From Bacillota bacterium (GTDB lineage: Bacteria > Bacillota > Clostridia > Oscillospirales > Acutalibacteraceae), in the NCBI GenBank assembly GCA_023390175.1, contig JAEWDK010000008.1:1-64000 (forward strand): a DNA stretch of 64,000 nt, written 5' to 3'. The first letter of the stretch is position 1, and every line of letters begins with the position of its first letter. Below, in pieces: positions 36,475 through 44,311 of the stretch. The notes under the pieces were generated by a model. It made no database searches and was not told the DNA's origin. It saw only the letters and a list, made by a program, of their open reading frames with translations. The translations under genes were made by a program, and so were the position numbers.

Positions 36475-36723
36475 TTGAAAGGTATTGTTGAGGAGCGCGC
36501 CGTGGAGCTCGGCGAGTACATAATCGAGAACAAGACAACCGTGCGCGGCGCAGCAAAAAAGTTCGGCGTGAGCAAGAGTACCGTACATAAAGACGTGGCA
36601 CAGCGGCTGAAATATGTTGATCCCCAGCTTTACAAACAGGTGAAACAGGTACTTGAGATCAACAAAGCGCAGCGCCACATTCGCGGTGGCATGGCCACAA
36701 GACTCAAATACAAAAAAACATAG
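36475..36723 (+). CDS. spoIIID: Sporulation transcription factor SpoIIID
   Basis: An 82-aa DNA-binding protein matching SpoIIID along its length: ERAVELGEYIIENKTTVRGA, helix-turn-helix KKFGVSKSTVHKDV, and the basic tail IRGGMATRLKYKK. It switches mother-cell genes between sigma-E and sigma-K stages. TTG at 36475 is preferred as start because GGAGG is eight bases upstream; an earlier in-frame TTG overlaps that site. CATAATAA at 36434-36441 resembles a sigma-E -10 box. A strong terminator follows. Confidence 0.95.
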   Translation: MKGIVEERAVELGEYIIENKTTVRGAAKKFGVSKSTVHKDVAQRLKYVDPQLYKQVKQVLEINKAQRHIRGGMATRLKYKKT

Positions 36724-36728
36724 GCAGC

Positions 36729-36767
36729 CGCACCTGCAGCCCAAAAGGACTGCGGGTGCGTTTTTTT
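36729..36767 (+). terminator. Terminator of spoIIID
   Basis: An 11-bp stem with one G-U pair (CGCACCTGCAG with CTGCGGGTGCG) followed by TTTTTTT. Confidence 0.92.
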
Positions 36768-36806
36768 CTGCTTTTCGTAAGCGGAAAGAGATTGCGGCTA
36801 TGAAAC

Positions 36807-36835
36807 GCATAAATCGGAAACTGTGGTAAATATTA
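36807..36835 (+). promoter_or_regulatory. Possible sigma-G-type promoter of the germinant receptor operon
   Basis: GCATA (36807-36811), 17 bases, AATATTA (36829-36835), resembling the forespore sigma-G pattern. It is 40 bases ahead of gerKA, which is expressed in the forespore in known species. Confidence 0.4.
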
Positions 36836-36875
36836 ACAGACAGGAAACATTACGGACTGTTGGGAGAGTGAAAAA

Positions 36876-38384
36876 ATGGAACCCGCCAATCTTAGCGGCG
36901 AGCAATGGAAGAACGCCGCCCTTTCGAAAGATCTTTCTGAAAATATTAATCTGATTAAGGCAATTTTCAAAAACGATCATACCCTGATTACGCGCAGCAT
37001 TGAAACACCGTGTGACCCTGTCATCAAATACTGCCTTGTCTATTGCGACGGCATGGTAAATAACAAACTGATCAACGATGATATCATCAGGCCGCTTTTG
37101 GAGTACAAGCCCGAGAAAAAGCAGCCCGACCTGATGGATGTGATCGCCAAACAGGTTACCCTGTCAGACAGTGTGGATAAAGTTACAGAACTGGAAAAAA
37201 TTGTTCAGGGTATTGTCTACGGCGATTCCATCCTGTTTGCAAACGGCCAAAACGAGGCACTTATTCTGAATACAAAAGGATGGGGAACCCGCTCCGTTTC
37301 CGAACCGGACAACGAAAAGGTGTTGCGGGGCCCCCGCGAAGGGTTCAATGAGGCGCTTTTGATGAACCTGTCCATGCTGCGGCGCAAAATCAGGACGCCC
37401 GACCTGAAAATGGAATTCCAGACTTTTGGGACACGCTCCAATACGCAGGGCTGCATTTGCTATTTGGAAGGGGTTGTAAATTCGGAGGTGCTCGCCGAAT
37501 TAAAAAAAAGGCTGAAAACCTTTTCAATCGACGGCATTCTGGATGCAAACTACATTGTTGAATTTATTCGGGACGCTCCGTATTCCCCGGTAAAAACAGT
37601 GGGAATCACTGAAAAACCCGACATTGTGGCGGCAAAACTGTTAGAAGGGCGGGTCGCGTTATTCTTGGACGGAACCCCCGTTGTTATAACAGTGCCTCAC
37701 CTTTTCATCGAACACTTTCAAAGCGATGATGATTACTACCTGAATTATTACTTTGCCTCCATCGGCCGCTTTCTACGTTTGTTTGCTTTTTTTGTCGCGA
37801 CCAGCCTTCCGGCTCTTTATGTCGCATTAACCACGTTTCATCAGGAAATGCTCCCCATCCCACTGTTTATGAGTATTTCACAGGCCCGTCAGGGTGTTCC
37901 GTTTCCCACTGTACTGGAATCGGTGCTGATCCTCATCGTGTTTGAAATGCTCCGGGAATCAGGGGTGAGAATGCCGGGCAGCATGGGCCAGGCACTCAGC
38001 ATTGTCGGCGCTTTGGTTATCGGGCAGGCGGCGGTCGCCGCCAAAATTGTCAGCGCGCCCATGGTAATTATCGTAGGATTTACAGGAATTTCGGGGTTGA
38101 TGGTTCCCCGGATTAAGGGCGCCGATATTTTGCTCCGCTTTATTCTGCTGGGTCTTTCTTCCATGCTTGGCTTATATGGGTATATGTTTGGAATGCTCGG
38201 TTTTTTGACACACATTTTCAGTCTGAGCTCCTTCGGGATTCCGATCATGAGCAGCATTTACACCAACGGCCCACAGGACAGAAAGGATATTTTCTTCAGA
38301 GCGCCTTGGTGGAATATGAAAAAAAGGCCAAAATATATTTCCCCCAACACGACCAGACAATCAACAAGGGGTGGCACGCAATGA
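36876..38384 (+). CDS. gerKA: Spore germinant receptor A subunit
   Basis: A 502-aa GerA-family protein. The soluble N-terminal part (about 1-290) contains LMNLSMLRRKIRTPDLKME, a conserved GerA stretch. The C-terminal part has several membrane helices with the hallmark SLPALYVALTTFHQEMLP and PGSMGQALSIVGALVIGQAAV. It sits in the spore inner membrane and, with B and C subunits, detects nutrients and triggers germination. ATG at 36876 has a GGGAGAGTG site. Its stop overlaps the C-subunit start by four bases. Confidence 0.93.
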   Translation: MEPANLSGEQWKNAALSKDLSENINLIKAIFKNDHTLITRSIETPCDPVIKYCLVYCDGMVNNKLINDDIIRPLLEYKPEKKQPDLMDVIAKQVTLSDSVDKVTELEKIVQGIVYGDSILFANGQNEALILNTKGWGTRSVSEPDNEKVLRGPREGFNEALLMNLSMLRRKIRTPDLKMEFQTFGTRSNTQGCICYLEGVVNSEVLAELKKRLKTFSIDGILDANYIVEFIRDAPYSPVKTVGITEKPDIVAAKLLEGRVALFLDGTPVVITVPHLFIEHFQSDDDYYLNYYFASIGRFLRLFAFFVATSLPALYVALTTFHQEMLPIPLFMSISQARQGVPFPTVLESVLILIVFEMLRESGVRMPGSMGQALSIVGALVIGQAAVAAKIVSAPMVIIVGFTGISGLMVPRIKGADILLRFILLGLSSMLGLYGYMFGMLGFLTHIFSLSSFGIPIMSSIYTNGPQDRKDIFFRAPWWNMKKRPKYISPNTTRQSTRGGTQ

Positions 38385-39523
38385 AACCAGCCAAACGTAT
38401 CGTAATCCTAGTGCTTATCACGCAAATGCTTTGCCTGACCGGCTGCTGGAATTACAGGGAAGTGGACAGTATGTCCATGGTTGCCGGCTTTGCCATTGAC
38501 AAAGGCAAAGAAGGATATCGATATCATGCAACATTTGAATTTCTTAATTTAGCGAACGGAGTAATGGGTTCAAAGCTTTTGGAAACAGAGGGGGATACTG
38601 TTTTTGACTGTGTGAGGAATGCGATTGGAAAAAGTCAAAAAAAATTGTTCTTCAGTGACTGCAAGGTTGTTATTCTCAGCAATGAGATTGCATCGGAAGG
38701 GATAGCACCCCTCCTTGACTGGCTGATTCGTGACACCGAGCCAAGAATCAACTTGAACCTGTTTATCTCCAAAGAAAAAACGGCCGGCGAAATTTTGCAG
38801 CAGAAACCAATCACAGACCAGCTCGCTAGCCTGGAAATTTGGCGCACTCTTACTGAGAATACAGCCGGCCTGGGCGAGGCGCCGGACATTCGCCTGTATC
38901 AGGCTGTCAACATTCTGTCGGGGGAAGAAACATCCCTTACGCTGCCCACCGTAAAGCTATCTACCTCGAACAAAGAAAAGGTTACGGAACTGGACGGCAC
39001 CGCTGTGTTCAAAAAGGACAAGCTGATTGGCTATTTAACCAGGGATGAATCAAAGTATTTTCTTTTTGTTACAAATCAGATCAGCGGCGGGCTCCTTGTG
39101 ACAAGCCCGGAAAATGACGGTCAGAACATCTCCCTTGAGATTCATCAAAACCAAACCAAAATCACGCCCGATATTTCAGGCGGGAATCCGACTTTTAAAA
39201 TTGATACTCAGCTTACCGCGAATCTGGGCGAAGACCAGACCTCCAAAAATTATGTAGATGAAAACGGCCTGGAAAAAGCACAAAGCAGCACAGAAAAATC
39301 ACTGAATGAACGCATGCTCAATATAATTCAAAAAGTGCAGTCCCAGTTTGGCTGCGATATTTTTGGATTCGGGAGTAAAATTCACCAGCAGTCGCCGGAA
39401 TTCTGGAACAAAAACAAATCGAACTGGAACGAAACATTTCGCAACCTGAAGTGTACGGTGAATTCGAAGGTAACCATCCTCAACACAGCCACTGCAAAAG
39501 ATAAAGTGAAGGTGGGTGAATGA
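38381..39523 (+). CDS. gerKC: Ger(x)C-family germinant receptor lipoprotein
   Basis: A 380-aa lipoprotein with signal peptide and lipobox CLTGCWNYREVDSM, the typical GerC start. The rest matches the GerC fold (FAIDKGKEGYRYHATFEF; ILSGEETSLTLPTVKL). The start at 38381 has AAGGGG upstream and overlaps the gerKA stop (ATGA). A longer frame upstream lies inside gerKA and is not used. GerC subunits are essential partners of A and B in the spore membrane. Confidence 0.93.
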   Translation: MKPAKRIVILVLITQMLCLTGCWNYREVDSMSMVAGFAIDKGKEGYRYHATFEFLNLANGVMGSKLLETEGDTVFDCVRNAIGKSQKKLFFSDCKVVILSNEIASEGIAPLLDWLIRDTEPRINLNLFISKEKTAGEILQQKPITDQLASLEIWRTLTENTAGLGEAPDIRLYQAVNILSGEETSLTLPTVKLSTSNKEKVTELDGTAVFKKDKLIGYLTRDESKYFLFVTNQISGGLLVTSPENDGQNISLEIHQNQTKITPDISGGNPTFKIDTQLTANLGEDQTSKNYVDENGLEKAQSSTEKSLNERMLNIIQKVQSQFGCDIFGFGSKIHQQSPEFWNKNKSNWNETFRNLKCTVNSKVTILNTATAKDKVKVGE

Positions 39524-39524
39524 T

Positions 39525-39743
39525 ATGGACGGTATGCTCATTTATGCTGTTCTTTACGCTGTGCTGATTTTTTTCGACCTGATTCCAGCGATAAAAAAGA
39601 AAGATAAAAAATCGCTGTATTTTTCCATTCCGGTTTATCTGCTTACACTGGGCATCAATGTTATGATAGCTTTGGGCGTTAATATTCCCAGATTTCATGA
39701 ACCGATCAAACAAATTATTAATTCCGTATTCCATATACAATGA
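39525..39743 (+). CDS. Small membrane protein of ger operons (D-subunit type)
   Basis: A 72-aa protein with two hydrophobic helices separated by PAIKKKDKKS. Small two-helix proteins at this place in ger operons are known as D subunits that modulate germinant receptors in Bacillus. It starts two bases after the gerKC stop and ends 10 bases before gerKB, so it belongs to the operon. The assignment rests on size, topology and position. Confidence 0.75.
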   Translation: MDGMLIYAVLYAVLIFFDLIPAIKKKDKKSLYFSIPVYLLTLGINVMIALGVNIPRFHEPIKQIINSVFHIQ

Positions 39744-39753
39744 GGTAACTATA

Positions 39754-40884
39754 ATGACCGATCATATTATAACCGGAAAACAAATGCAAAGCATTATCGC
39801 CATGTTCTGGCTTGGCAGTCTGGTCGTAATCGGAGCCAGCAAGGAAGCAAAGCAGGACTACTGGATTTCCATTCTTGTGTCTGCTATTATGATTCTTCCC
39901 CTCATTTTCCTGTATGTCCGATTAATCCGTCTTTACCCCGGCTTAAACCTGTTTGAAATTCTGTTTCAGATTTTCGGGAAAATCTTTGGTAGAGTCATCT
40001 CCATCCTTTTTGTATTCTTTGCAATTCATCTGGGCAGCATGGTGATGTGCGTATTCAGTTCCTTTATTCATATTGTAAACATGCCGGAAACACCCGATAT
40101 TATAATTTCGGCAATGATACTTGTCATCTCGGTTATGTCTGTAAAGAACGGCCCGGAGAATATTGGCAGGGTTGCAAAATACACCTGGGTTTTGCTTGCG
40201 GTTTTTGTTCCGTTTACCTTTGTTGTGGGAATAAAAAATATGCAATTTTCCAATCTTTTGCCGGTCCTGAGTGTGGATTTTAAGTCCATCCTTGGCTCAG
40301 CTTATACCATGTTCACACTGCCGCTGGGTGAAGCCATCCTTTGCCTTTCCTTCTTTTCGGCGGTGGATAAAAAGGAAAATCCTTATAAAGTCTATATAAA
40401 GGCACTGGTTGTTGCCATCATTATTATTTTAATAGTAGCGCTGCGCAATCTTCTGATTCTCGGCCCCACATCAGTTACCCTGTTCGAGTATCCATCGTAC
40501 GAAGCGGTCAGCATCATTTCAATCGGTGAATTTTTCACGCGGATTGAAGTGCTGATCGGCATTAACCTGATGCTTGCGGGCTTCATAAAATTCTGCGTCT
40601 GCCTTTATACCGCGTCCCTTGGGCTTGCGAAGGTCCTGAATGTTCCGGATCAAAAGCTGCTGGTGGTTCCCTGTGCTTTAATTATCCTTACCCTTTCAAC
40701 ACTGCTTTACAAAAACATTCAGGATATGATGGGGTGGATTAAATATTTTTCGATTTATGCAATCCCATTCGAGGTAATTTTGCCGGTCGTTACGCTGATT
40801 GGCGCGGAAATACAAAATAAAATGAAATCCGGCGGTTCCTCAAAGCCAAAGGGTTCGGAAAACGGGAATGAGCCCGCTTCGTAG
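39754..40884 (+). CDS. gerKB: Spore germinant receptor B subunit (GerAB/ArcD/ProY family)
   Basis: A 376-aa membrane protein of about ten helices related to amino-acid transporters. It starts with ITGKQMQSIIAMFWLGS as GerAB proteins do; the conserved PLGEAILCL segment lies mid-protein. GAGGT precedes ATG 39754; the longer frame extends into the D-subunit gene. This subunit binds germinants such as amino acids or nucleosides. Confidence 0.93.
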   Translation: MTDHIITGKQMQSIIAMFWLGSLVVIGASKEAKQDYWISILVSAIMILPLIFLYVRLIRLYPGLNLFEILFQIFGKIFGRVISILFVFFAIHLGSMVMCVFSSFIHIVNMPETPDIIISAMILVISVMSVKNGPENIGRVAKYTWVLLAVFVPFTFVVGIKNMQFSNLLPVLSVDFKSILGSAYTMFTLPLGEAILCLSFFSAVDKKENPYKVYIKALVVAIIIILIVALRNLLILGPTSVTLFEYPSYEAVSIISIGEFFTRIEVLIGINLMLAGFIKFCVCLYTASLGLAKVLNVPDQKLLVVPCALIILTLSTLLYKNIQDMMGWIKYFSIYAIPFEVILPVVTLIGAEIQNKMKSGGSSKPKGSENGNEPAS

Positions 40885-40921
40885 CGAGGCCAGGTTGTGC
40901 AGGCGAATTCTAAAAAAGTGA

Positions 40922-40955
40922 AACCGGGAGCAGCGGATGATTGCTGCTCCCGGTT
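40922..40955. terminator. Terminator between gerK operon and uvsE
   Basis: A perfect 13-bp stem (AACCGGGAGCAGC and complement) with ATTTGTT on the plus side and TCACTTTTTT on the minus side; it ends both converging units. Confidence 0.88.
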
Positions 40956-41006
40956 ATTTGTTCAGGCGGGAAACGAACAATAAATCCGTTTCTTGCCGAA
41001 TATGTT

Positions 41007-41894
41007 TTATCCTGAATTTTTCAAACATTGCATGCATTTCAGTGCAGACAGGTTCTTATCCTTTACTTCAAGCATAATATCGATGTCCCTGTTTTCAAGC
41101 GTACCGACAAAATTGAGCCATTCGTCGGTACGGATTGTCGCGGCATGTGAGCCGGGGCGCTTTAAAATGTCCTGCTGGGCATAATGTATTTTCTGCGGTC
41201 CATCCGCTTTCCCCCATGTTTTGCCGCACAGCCGGATCCAGTCCGCATCGCTTTTTTCAGCGCTGCAGGGGTTCACGGTATTGTGCAGGTTATCGTAAAC
41301 AACGGGGATGCCCAAATCAACCCCAAGCTGCAGCACCTGTGCGGCAGTGTAATTCCGGTCATCGTTTTCAATGACAAGCCGGCGTTTGATCGGTTCACAC
41401 AGTGTAAGATAATGTTCCTGAAACCGGCGGATTGCTTCTGCCTTGTCGCCATACACCCCGCCGACATGAAGGACAATTTTACTTTCGTGCCCTGCGCCAA
41501 GTGCGGAAAGTACCCTTTCATGATAGACTAAATCTTCGTCTGCACGTCTTACAACATCTTCATTCGGCGAATTCAGCACCGTGTACTGCCCCGGGTGCAT
41601 GGAAATGCGAATCCCCGCAGCGGTAATCTTTTTACCGATTTCACAGAACCGGGGAGCGAACAGCTCCCACCAGCGAAGCGAATTGACAGGGCTGGAGCCA
41701 AAGGGAATCAAGTCAGAGCTGATGCGGAAAAGCCGGATTCCGACGCTCCTGTTATAGTCAATAATCGTTTCGAGCGCGTTCAGATTATGAACGATAAGCC
41801 CCATCAGATTGGACTCGTTTGCATTCTTCATCAGGCAGCTTTTCAGCCCCGTATTCGGCACTCCGATCACCTGGCATGCATATCCAATCCTCAT
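41007..41894 (-). CDS. uvsE: UV DNA damage endonuclease UvsE
   Basis: A 295-aa TIM-barrel endonuclease: RIGYACQVIGVPNTGLKS start, RISSDLIPFGSSPVN, ISMHPGQYTVLNSPN, LHVGGVYGDK, LVIENDDRNYTA and VVYDNLHNTVNP carry the metal-binding His/Glu/Asp residues of UvdE. It nicks 5' of UV photoproducts. It is common in spore-formers. ATG at 41894 has GGAGGG nine bases upstream. It stands alone. Confidence 0.95.
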   Translation of the reverse strand: MRIGYACQVIGVPNTGLKSCLMKNANESNLMGLIVHNLNALETIIDYNRSVGIRLFRISSDLIPFGSSPVNSLRWWELFAPRFCEIGKKITAAGIRISMHPGQYTVLNSPNEDVVRRADEDLVYHERVLSALGAGHESKIVLHVGGVYGDKAEAIRRFQEHYLTLCEPIKRRLVIENDDRNYTAAQVLQLGVDLGIPVVYDNLHNTVNPCSAEKSDADWIRLCGKTWGKADGPQKIHYAQQDILKRPGSHAATIRTDEWLNFVGTLENRDIDIMLEVKDKNLSALKCMQCLKNSG

Positions 41895-41984
41895 GATATC
41901 CGACCCTCCCCGCACAAAATCCGCTCTTTCATTATCTTATGTCAATCCGGTCAAAAAAAACGGTTTGTTTATCTGAAGAATTGA

Positions 41985-42971
41985 TCAGCAAATTCTGGGC
42001 AGTCCTTCGCCGTAAAGCTCCGGAACAACCCTTGTGCCGCCGATCGGAGTTTTCACAAGAAGCGTTCCCGCTTCCCCGGGAACCACGGAACCGATGACCG
42101 CCGCGTTCGCTCCGTATTTCACCGCGCGCATTGCTTCCAGCGCTTTTTGTGCGTCTTCTTTTTCCACCACCGCGACAAGCTTTCCCTCGTTCCCCATATA
42201 AAGCGGGTCAAGCCCTAAAATACCGCAAAACCCTTTTACCGGCTCCGACACGGGGATATCCTGTTCGTTCAGCTCAATACAGCAGGAGGAAGCTTCGGCA
42301 AACTCATTCAGTACCGTGGCAAGGCCGCCGCGCGTCACGTCACGAAGCGCTTTAACACGGATTCCATTTTGGAACAGCGTGTTAACAATTTCATTTAAAG
42401 GGGCGCAGTCACTTTGAATCTGATTTTCAATTCCGATTCTGGAGCTGAGAATGGCGGCGTGATGCTCACCCAAAAAGCCGGAAAGCAACACGGCATCCCC
42501 TGTTTGGCAGTTACCGGAACTGATGTTCCTGCCCTGCGGCACAAAACCGACACCGGACGTATTGATGTAAACTCCGCCCTTGCCCTCGATGACCTTCGTG
42601 TCACCGGCAACGATGCACACACCCGCTTCCCGCGCAGTTTCGGCCATGGAATCCGCAATCCGCTCCAAATCCACGCTTTCCGCGCCCTCCTCAATAATAA
42701 ACCCGCAAGTCAGGTATTTCGGCTGGGCACCGCTCATCAAAAGATCGTTCACGGTGCCGCAGACCGAAAGCCGGCCGACATCGCCGCCCGGAAAAAACAC
42801 GGGGGTCACAACAAAGCTGTCCGTTGTCATGGCGATTGTCTGCGCCCCGGGCACCACGGCGGAATCCTCCATTTTGGAAAGAACGGGGTTGTTGAAGCTT
42901 TTGGAGAAAATACCCGAAATTAACTCCGAAGTTGCTTTCCCTCCGCTGCCGTGCGCCATTGTGATTTTCAT
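41985..42971 (-). CDS. hypE: Hydrogenase maturation protein HypE
   Basis: A 328-aa protein. It begins ITMAHGSGGKATSELI as HypE does, and ends GEGLPRIC. The C-terminal PRIC cysteine takes the carbamoyl group from HypF and is dehydrated to the cyanide ligand of the NiFe site. The frame extends upstream through a non-coding gap and into hypD, but ATG 42971 with GGATGGAG is the right start. Last gene of the ech-hyp operon. Confidence 0.96.
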   Translation of the reverse strand: MKITMAHGSGGKATSELISGIFSKSFNNPVLSKMEDSAVVPGAQTIAMTTDSFVVTPVFFPGGDVGRLSVCGTVNDLLMSGAQPKYLTCGFIIEEGAESVDLERIADSMAETAREAGVCIVAGDTKVIEGKGGVYINTSGVGFVPQGRNISSGNCQTGDAVLLSGFLGEHHAAILSSRIGIENQIQSDCAPLNEIVNTLFQNGIRVKALRDVTRGGLATVLNEFAEASSCCIELNEQDIPVSEPVKGFCGILGLDPLYMGNEGKLVAVVEKEDAQKALEAMRAVKYGANAAVIGSVVPGEAGTLLVKTPIGGTRVVPELYGEGLPRIC

Positions 42972-43027
42972 AGTTTTAACTCCATCCTTACTGCATGATT
43001 TTTGATTGCCAATTGATTTGAACCGCA

Positions 43028-44062
43028 TTACCGCCTGCGGTTTACATAATATTGATAACAGCTTCCCTCTGTGGAAACCATGCAGGCTCCCTGCGGGGTT
43101 TGCGGGGTGCACTCTTTGCCGAAAAGCGGACACTGCCGCGGGCTGATTGCCCCGGTGAGCACCTTTGCGCAGCGGCAGTTCGGGTTTGCGCTGTGGTCGT
43201 CCGTTAAATCCATACTGCCTGCGTCAAATTCTGCATATTCCGGCCGCAGGCACATGCCGGAATCCGCAATCACGCCCATTCCGCGCCACGCCGCGTCACA
43301 CGGCTCAAAATACCGATTCACAACCTCCTGCGCTTCCCGGTTTCCCTGCGCGGTCACGGCGGAAGGATAAAGATTGATTGCGTCCCCCCTGCCGCGGCGG
43401 CGAACCAAAGCATAAATCGACAGCAAAATCTGCTGCGCTTCAAAGCCCGAAACAGCAAAAGGAATGGAATATTTTAGCGCCAAGGGGCGAAAAATATCGC
43501 TGCCCGTAATCACACTCACATGACCCGGGGCGATAAAGCCGTCGATACCGCCTTGATTTGCACACACCCAGTCAATGACGGGGGGCATGGTTTTCAGCGA
43601 GGTCAGCAGCCGAATATTCTTGATTCCGCTTTTCTGCGCTTCTTCCAATAGAAGAGCATACACAGGGGTGGTGGTTTCAAACCCCACCGCAGCAAACACA
43701 AAGGTTTGATTGGGTTCAGCGGCGGCAAGCCCCAGCACATCCATTGGGGAATAAACCATACGTACCTGCCCGCCCAGAGCCTTCGCGTCGTTCAGGCTTT
43801 GGCTGCTGCCCTTTACGCGCAGCAGGTCGCCGAAGGAAACCACAACATGGTTTGGCTTCAAAGAAATTTCAACAAGCCGGTCGATGTAGGACGTTACCGT
43901 AACACACACCGGGCACCCCGGGCCGGAAATCAGCCGGATTTTCGGGGACAGAACGCTGACAATTCCGCAGCGCGAAATTTCCGCCGTATGGGTGCCGCAA
44001 ACCTCCATCAGGCGAACCGGTTCGCCGTCATAATTTTTTAAATAAGTTTGATATTCCGTCAT
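43028..44062 (-). CDS. hypD: Hydrogenase maturation protein HypD
   Basis: A 344-aa iron-sulfur protein. It has the conserved EVCGTHTAEISRCGI and SGPGCPVCVT (redox thiols and iron-binding site) and a C-terminal cysteine set (CRCAKVLTGAISPRQCPLFG, then C.PQTPQGACMVS) for the [4Fe-4S] cluster. It assembles Fe(CN)2CO with HypC and HypE. It starts inside the hypC stop (ATGA). Confidence 0.96.
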   Translation of the reverse strand: MTEYQTYLKNYDGEPVRLMEVCGTHTAEISRCGIVSVLSPKIRLISGPGCPVCVTVTSYIDRLVEISLKPNHVVVSFGDLLRVKGSSQSLNDAKALGGQVRMVYSPMDVLGLAAAEPNQTFVFAAVGFETTTPVYALLLEEAQKSGIKNIRLLTSLKTMPPVIDWVCANQGGIDGFIAPGHVSVITGSDIFRPLALKYSIPFAVSGFEAQQILLSIYALVRRRGRGDAINLYPSAVTAQGNREAQEVVNRYFEPCDAAWRGMGVIADSGMCLRPEYAEFDAGSMDLTDDHSANPNCRCAKVLTGAISPRQCPLFGKECTPQTPQGACMVSTEGSCYQYYVNRRR

Positions 44063-44271
44063 AAGCTTTCTATTTCCTTAAAAAGATCCATCAGATTATT
44101 GCTGTCCTCTTCCGACATGACCTGTAAAATACAGCCGGCGTGAACCAGCACGTAATCGCCCGGCTTGATTTTAACCAGCCCGGCTTCCGCCCGAACCAGA
44201 TTTCCGCTGAAATCCACCTCGGCCTTTGTTCCGTCCACTTTTACCACTCTGCCCGGCATTGCAACACACAT
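44059..44271 (-). CDS. hypC: Hydrogenase maturation chaperone HypC
   Basis: A 70-aa protein with the invariant MCVAMPGRVV start, whose Cys2 carries the iron, and the GDYVLVHAGCILQVM core. It shuttles Fe(CN)2CO to the hydrogenase large subunit. Stop overlaps hypD. Confidence 0.96.
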   Translation of the reverse strand: MCVAMPGRVVKVDGTKAEVDFSGNLVRAEAGLVKIKPGDYVLVHAGCILQVMSEEDSNNLMDLFKEIESL

Positions 44272-44311
44272 ACCATCCCAACCTTCCGCTGTATCATTTC
44301 AACTTTATCGT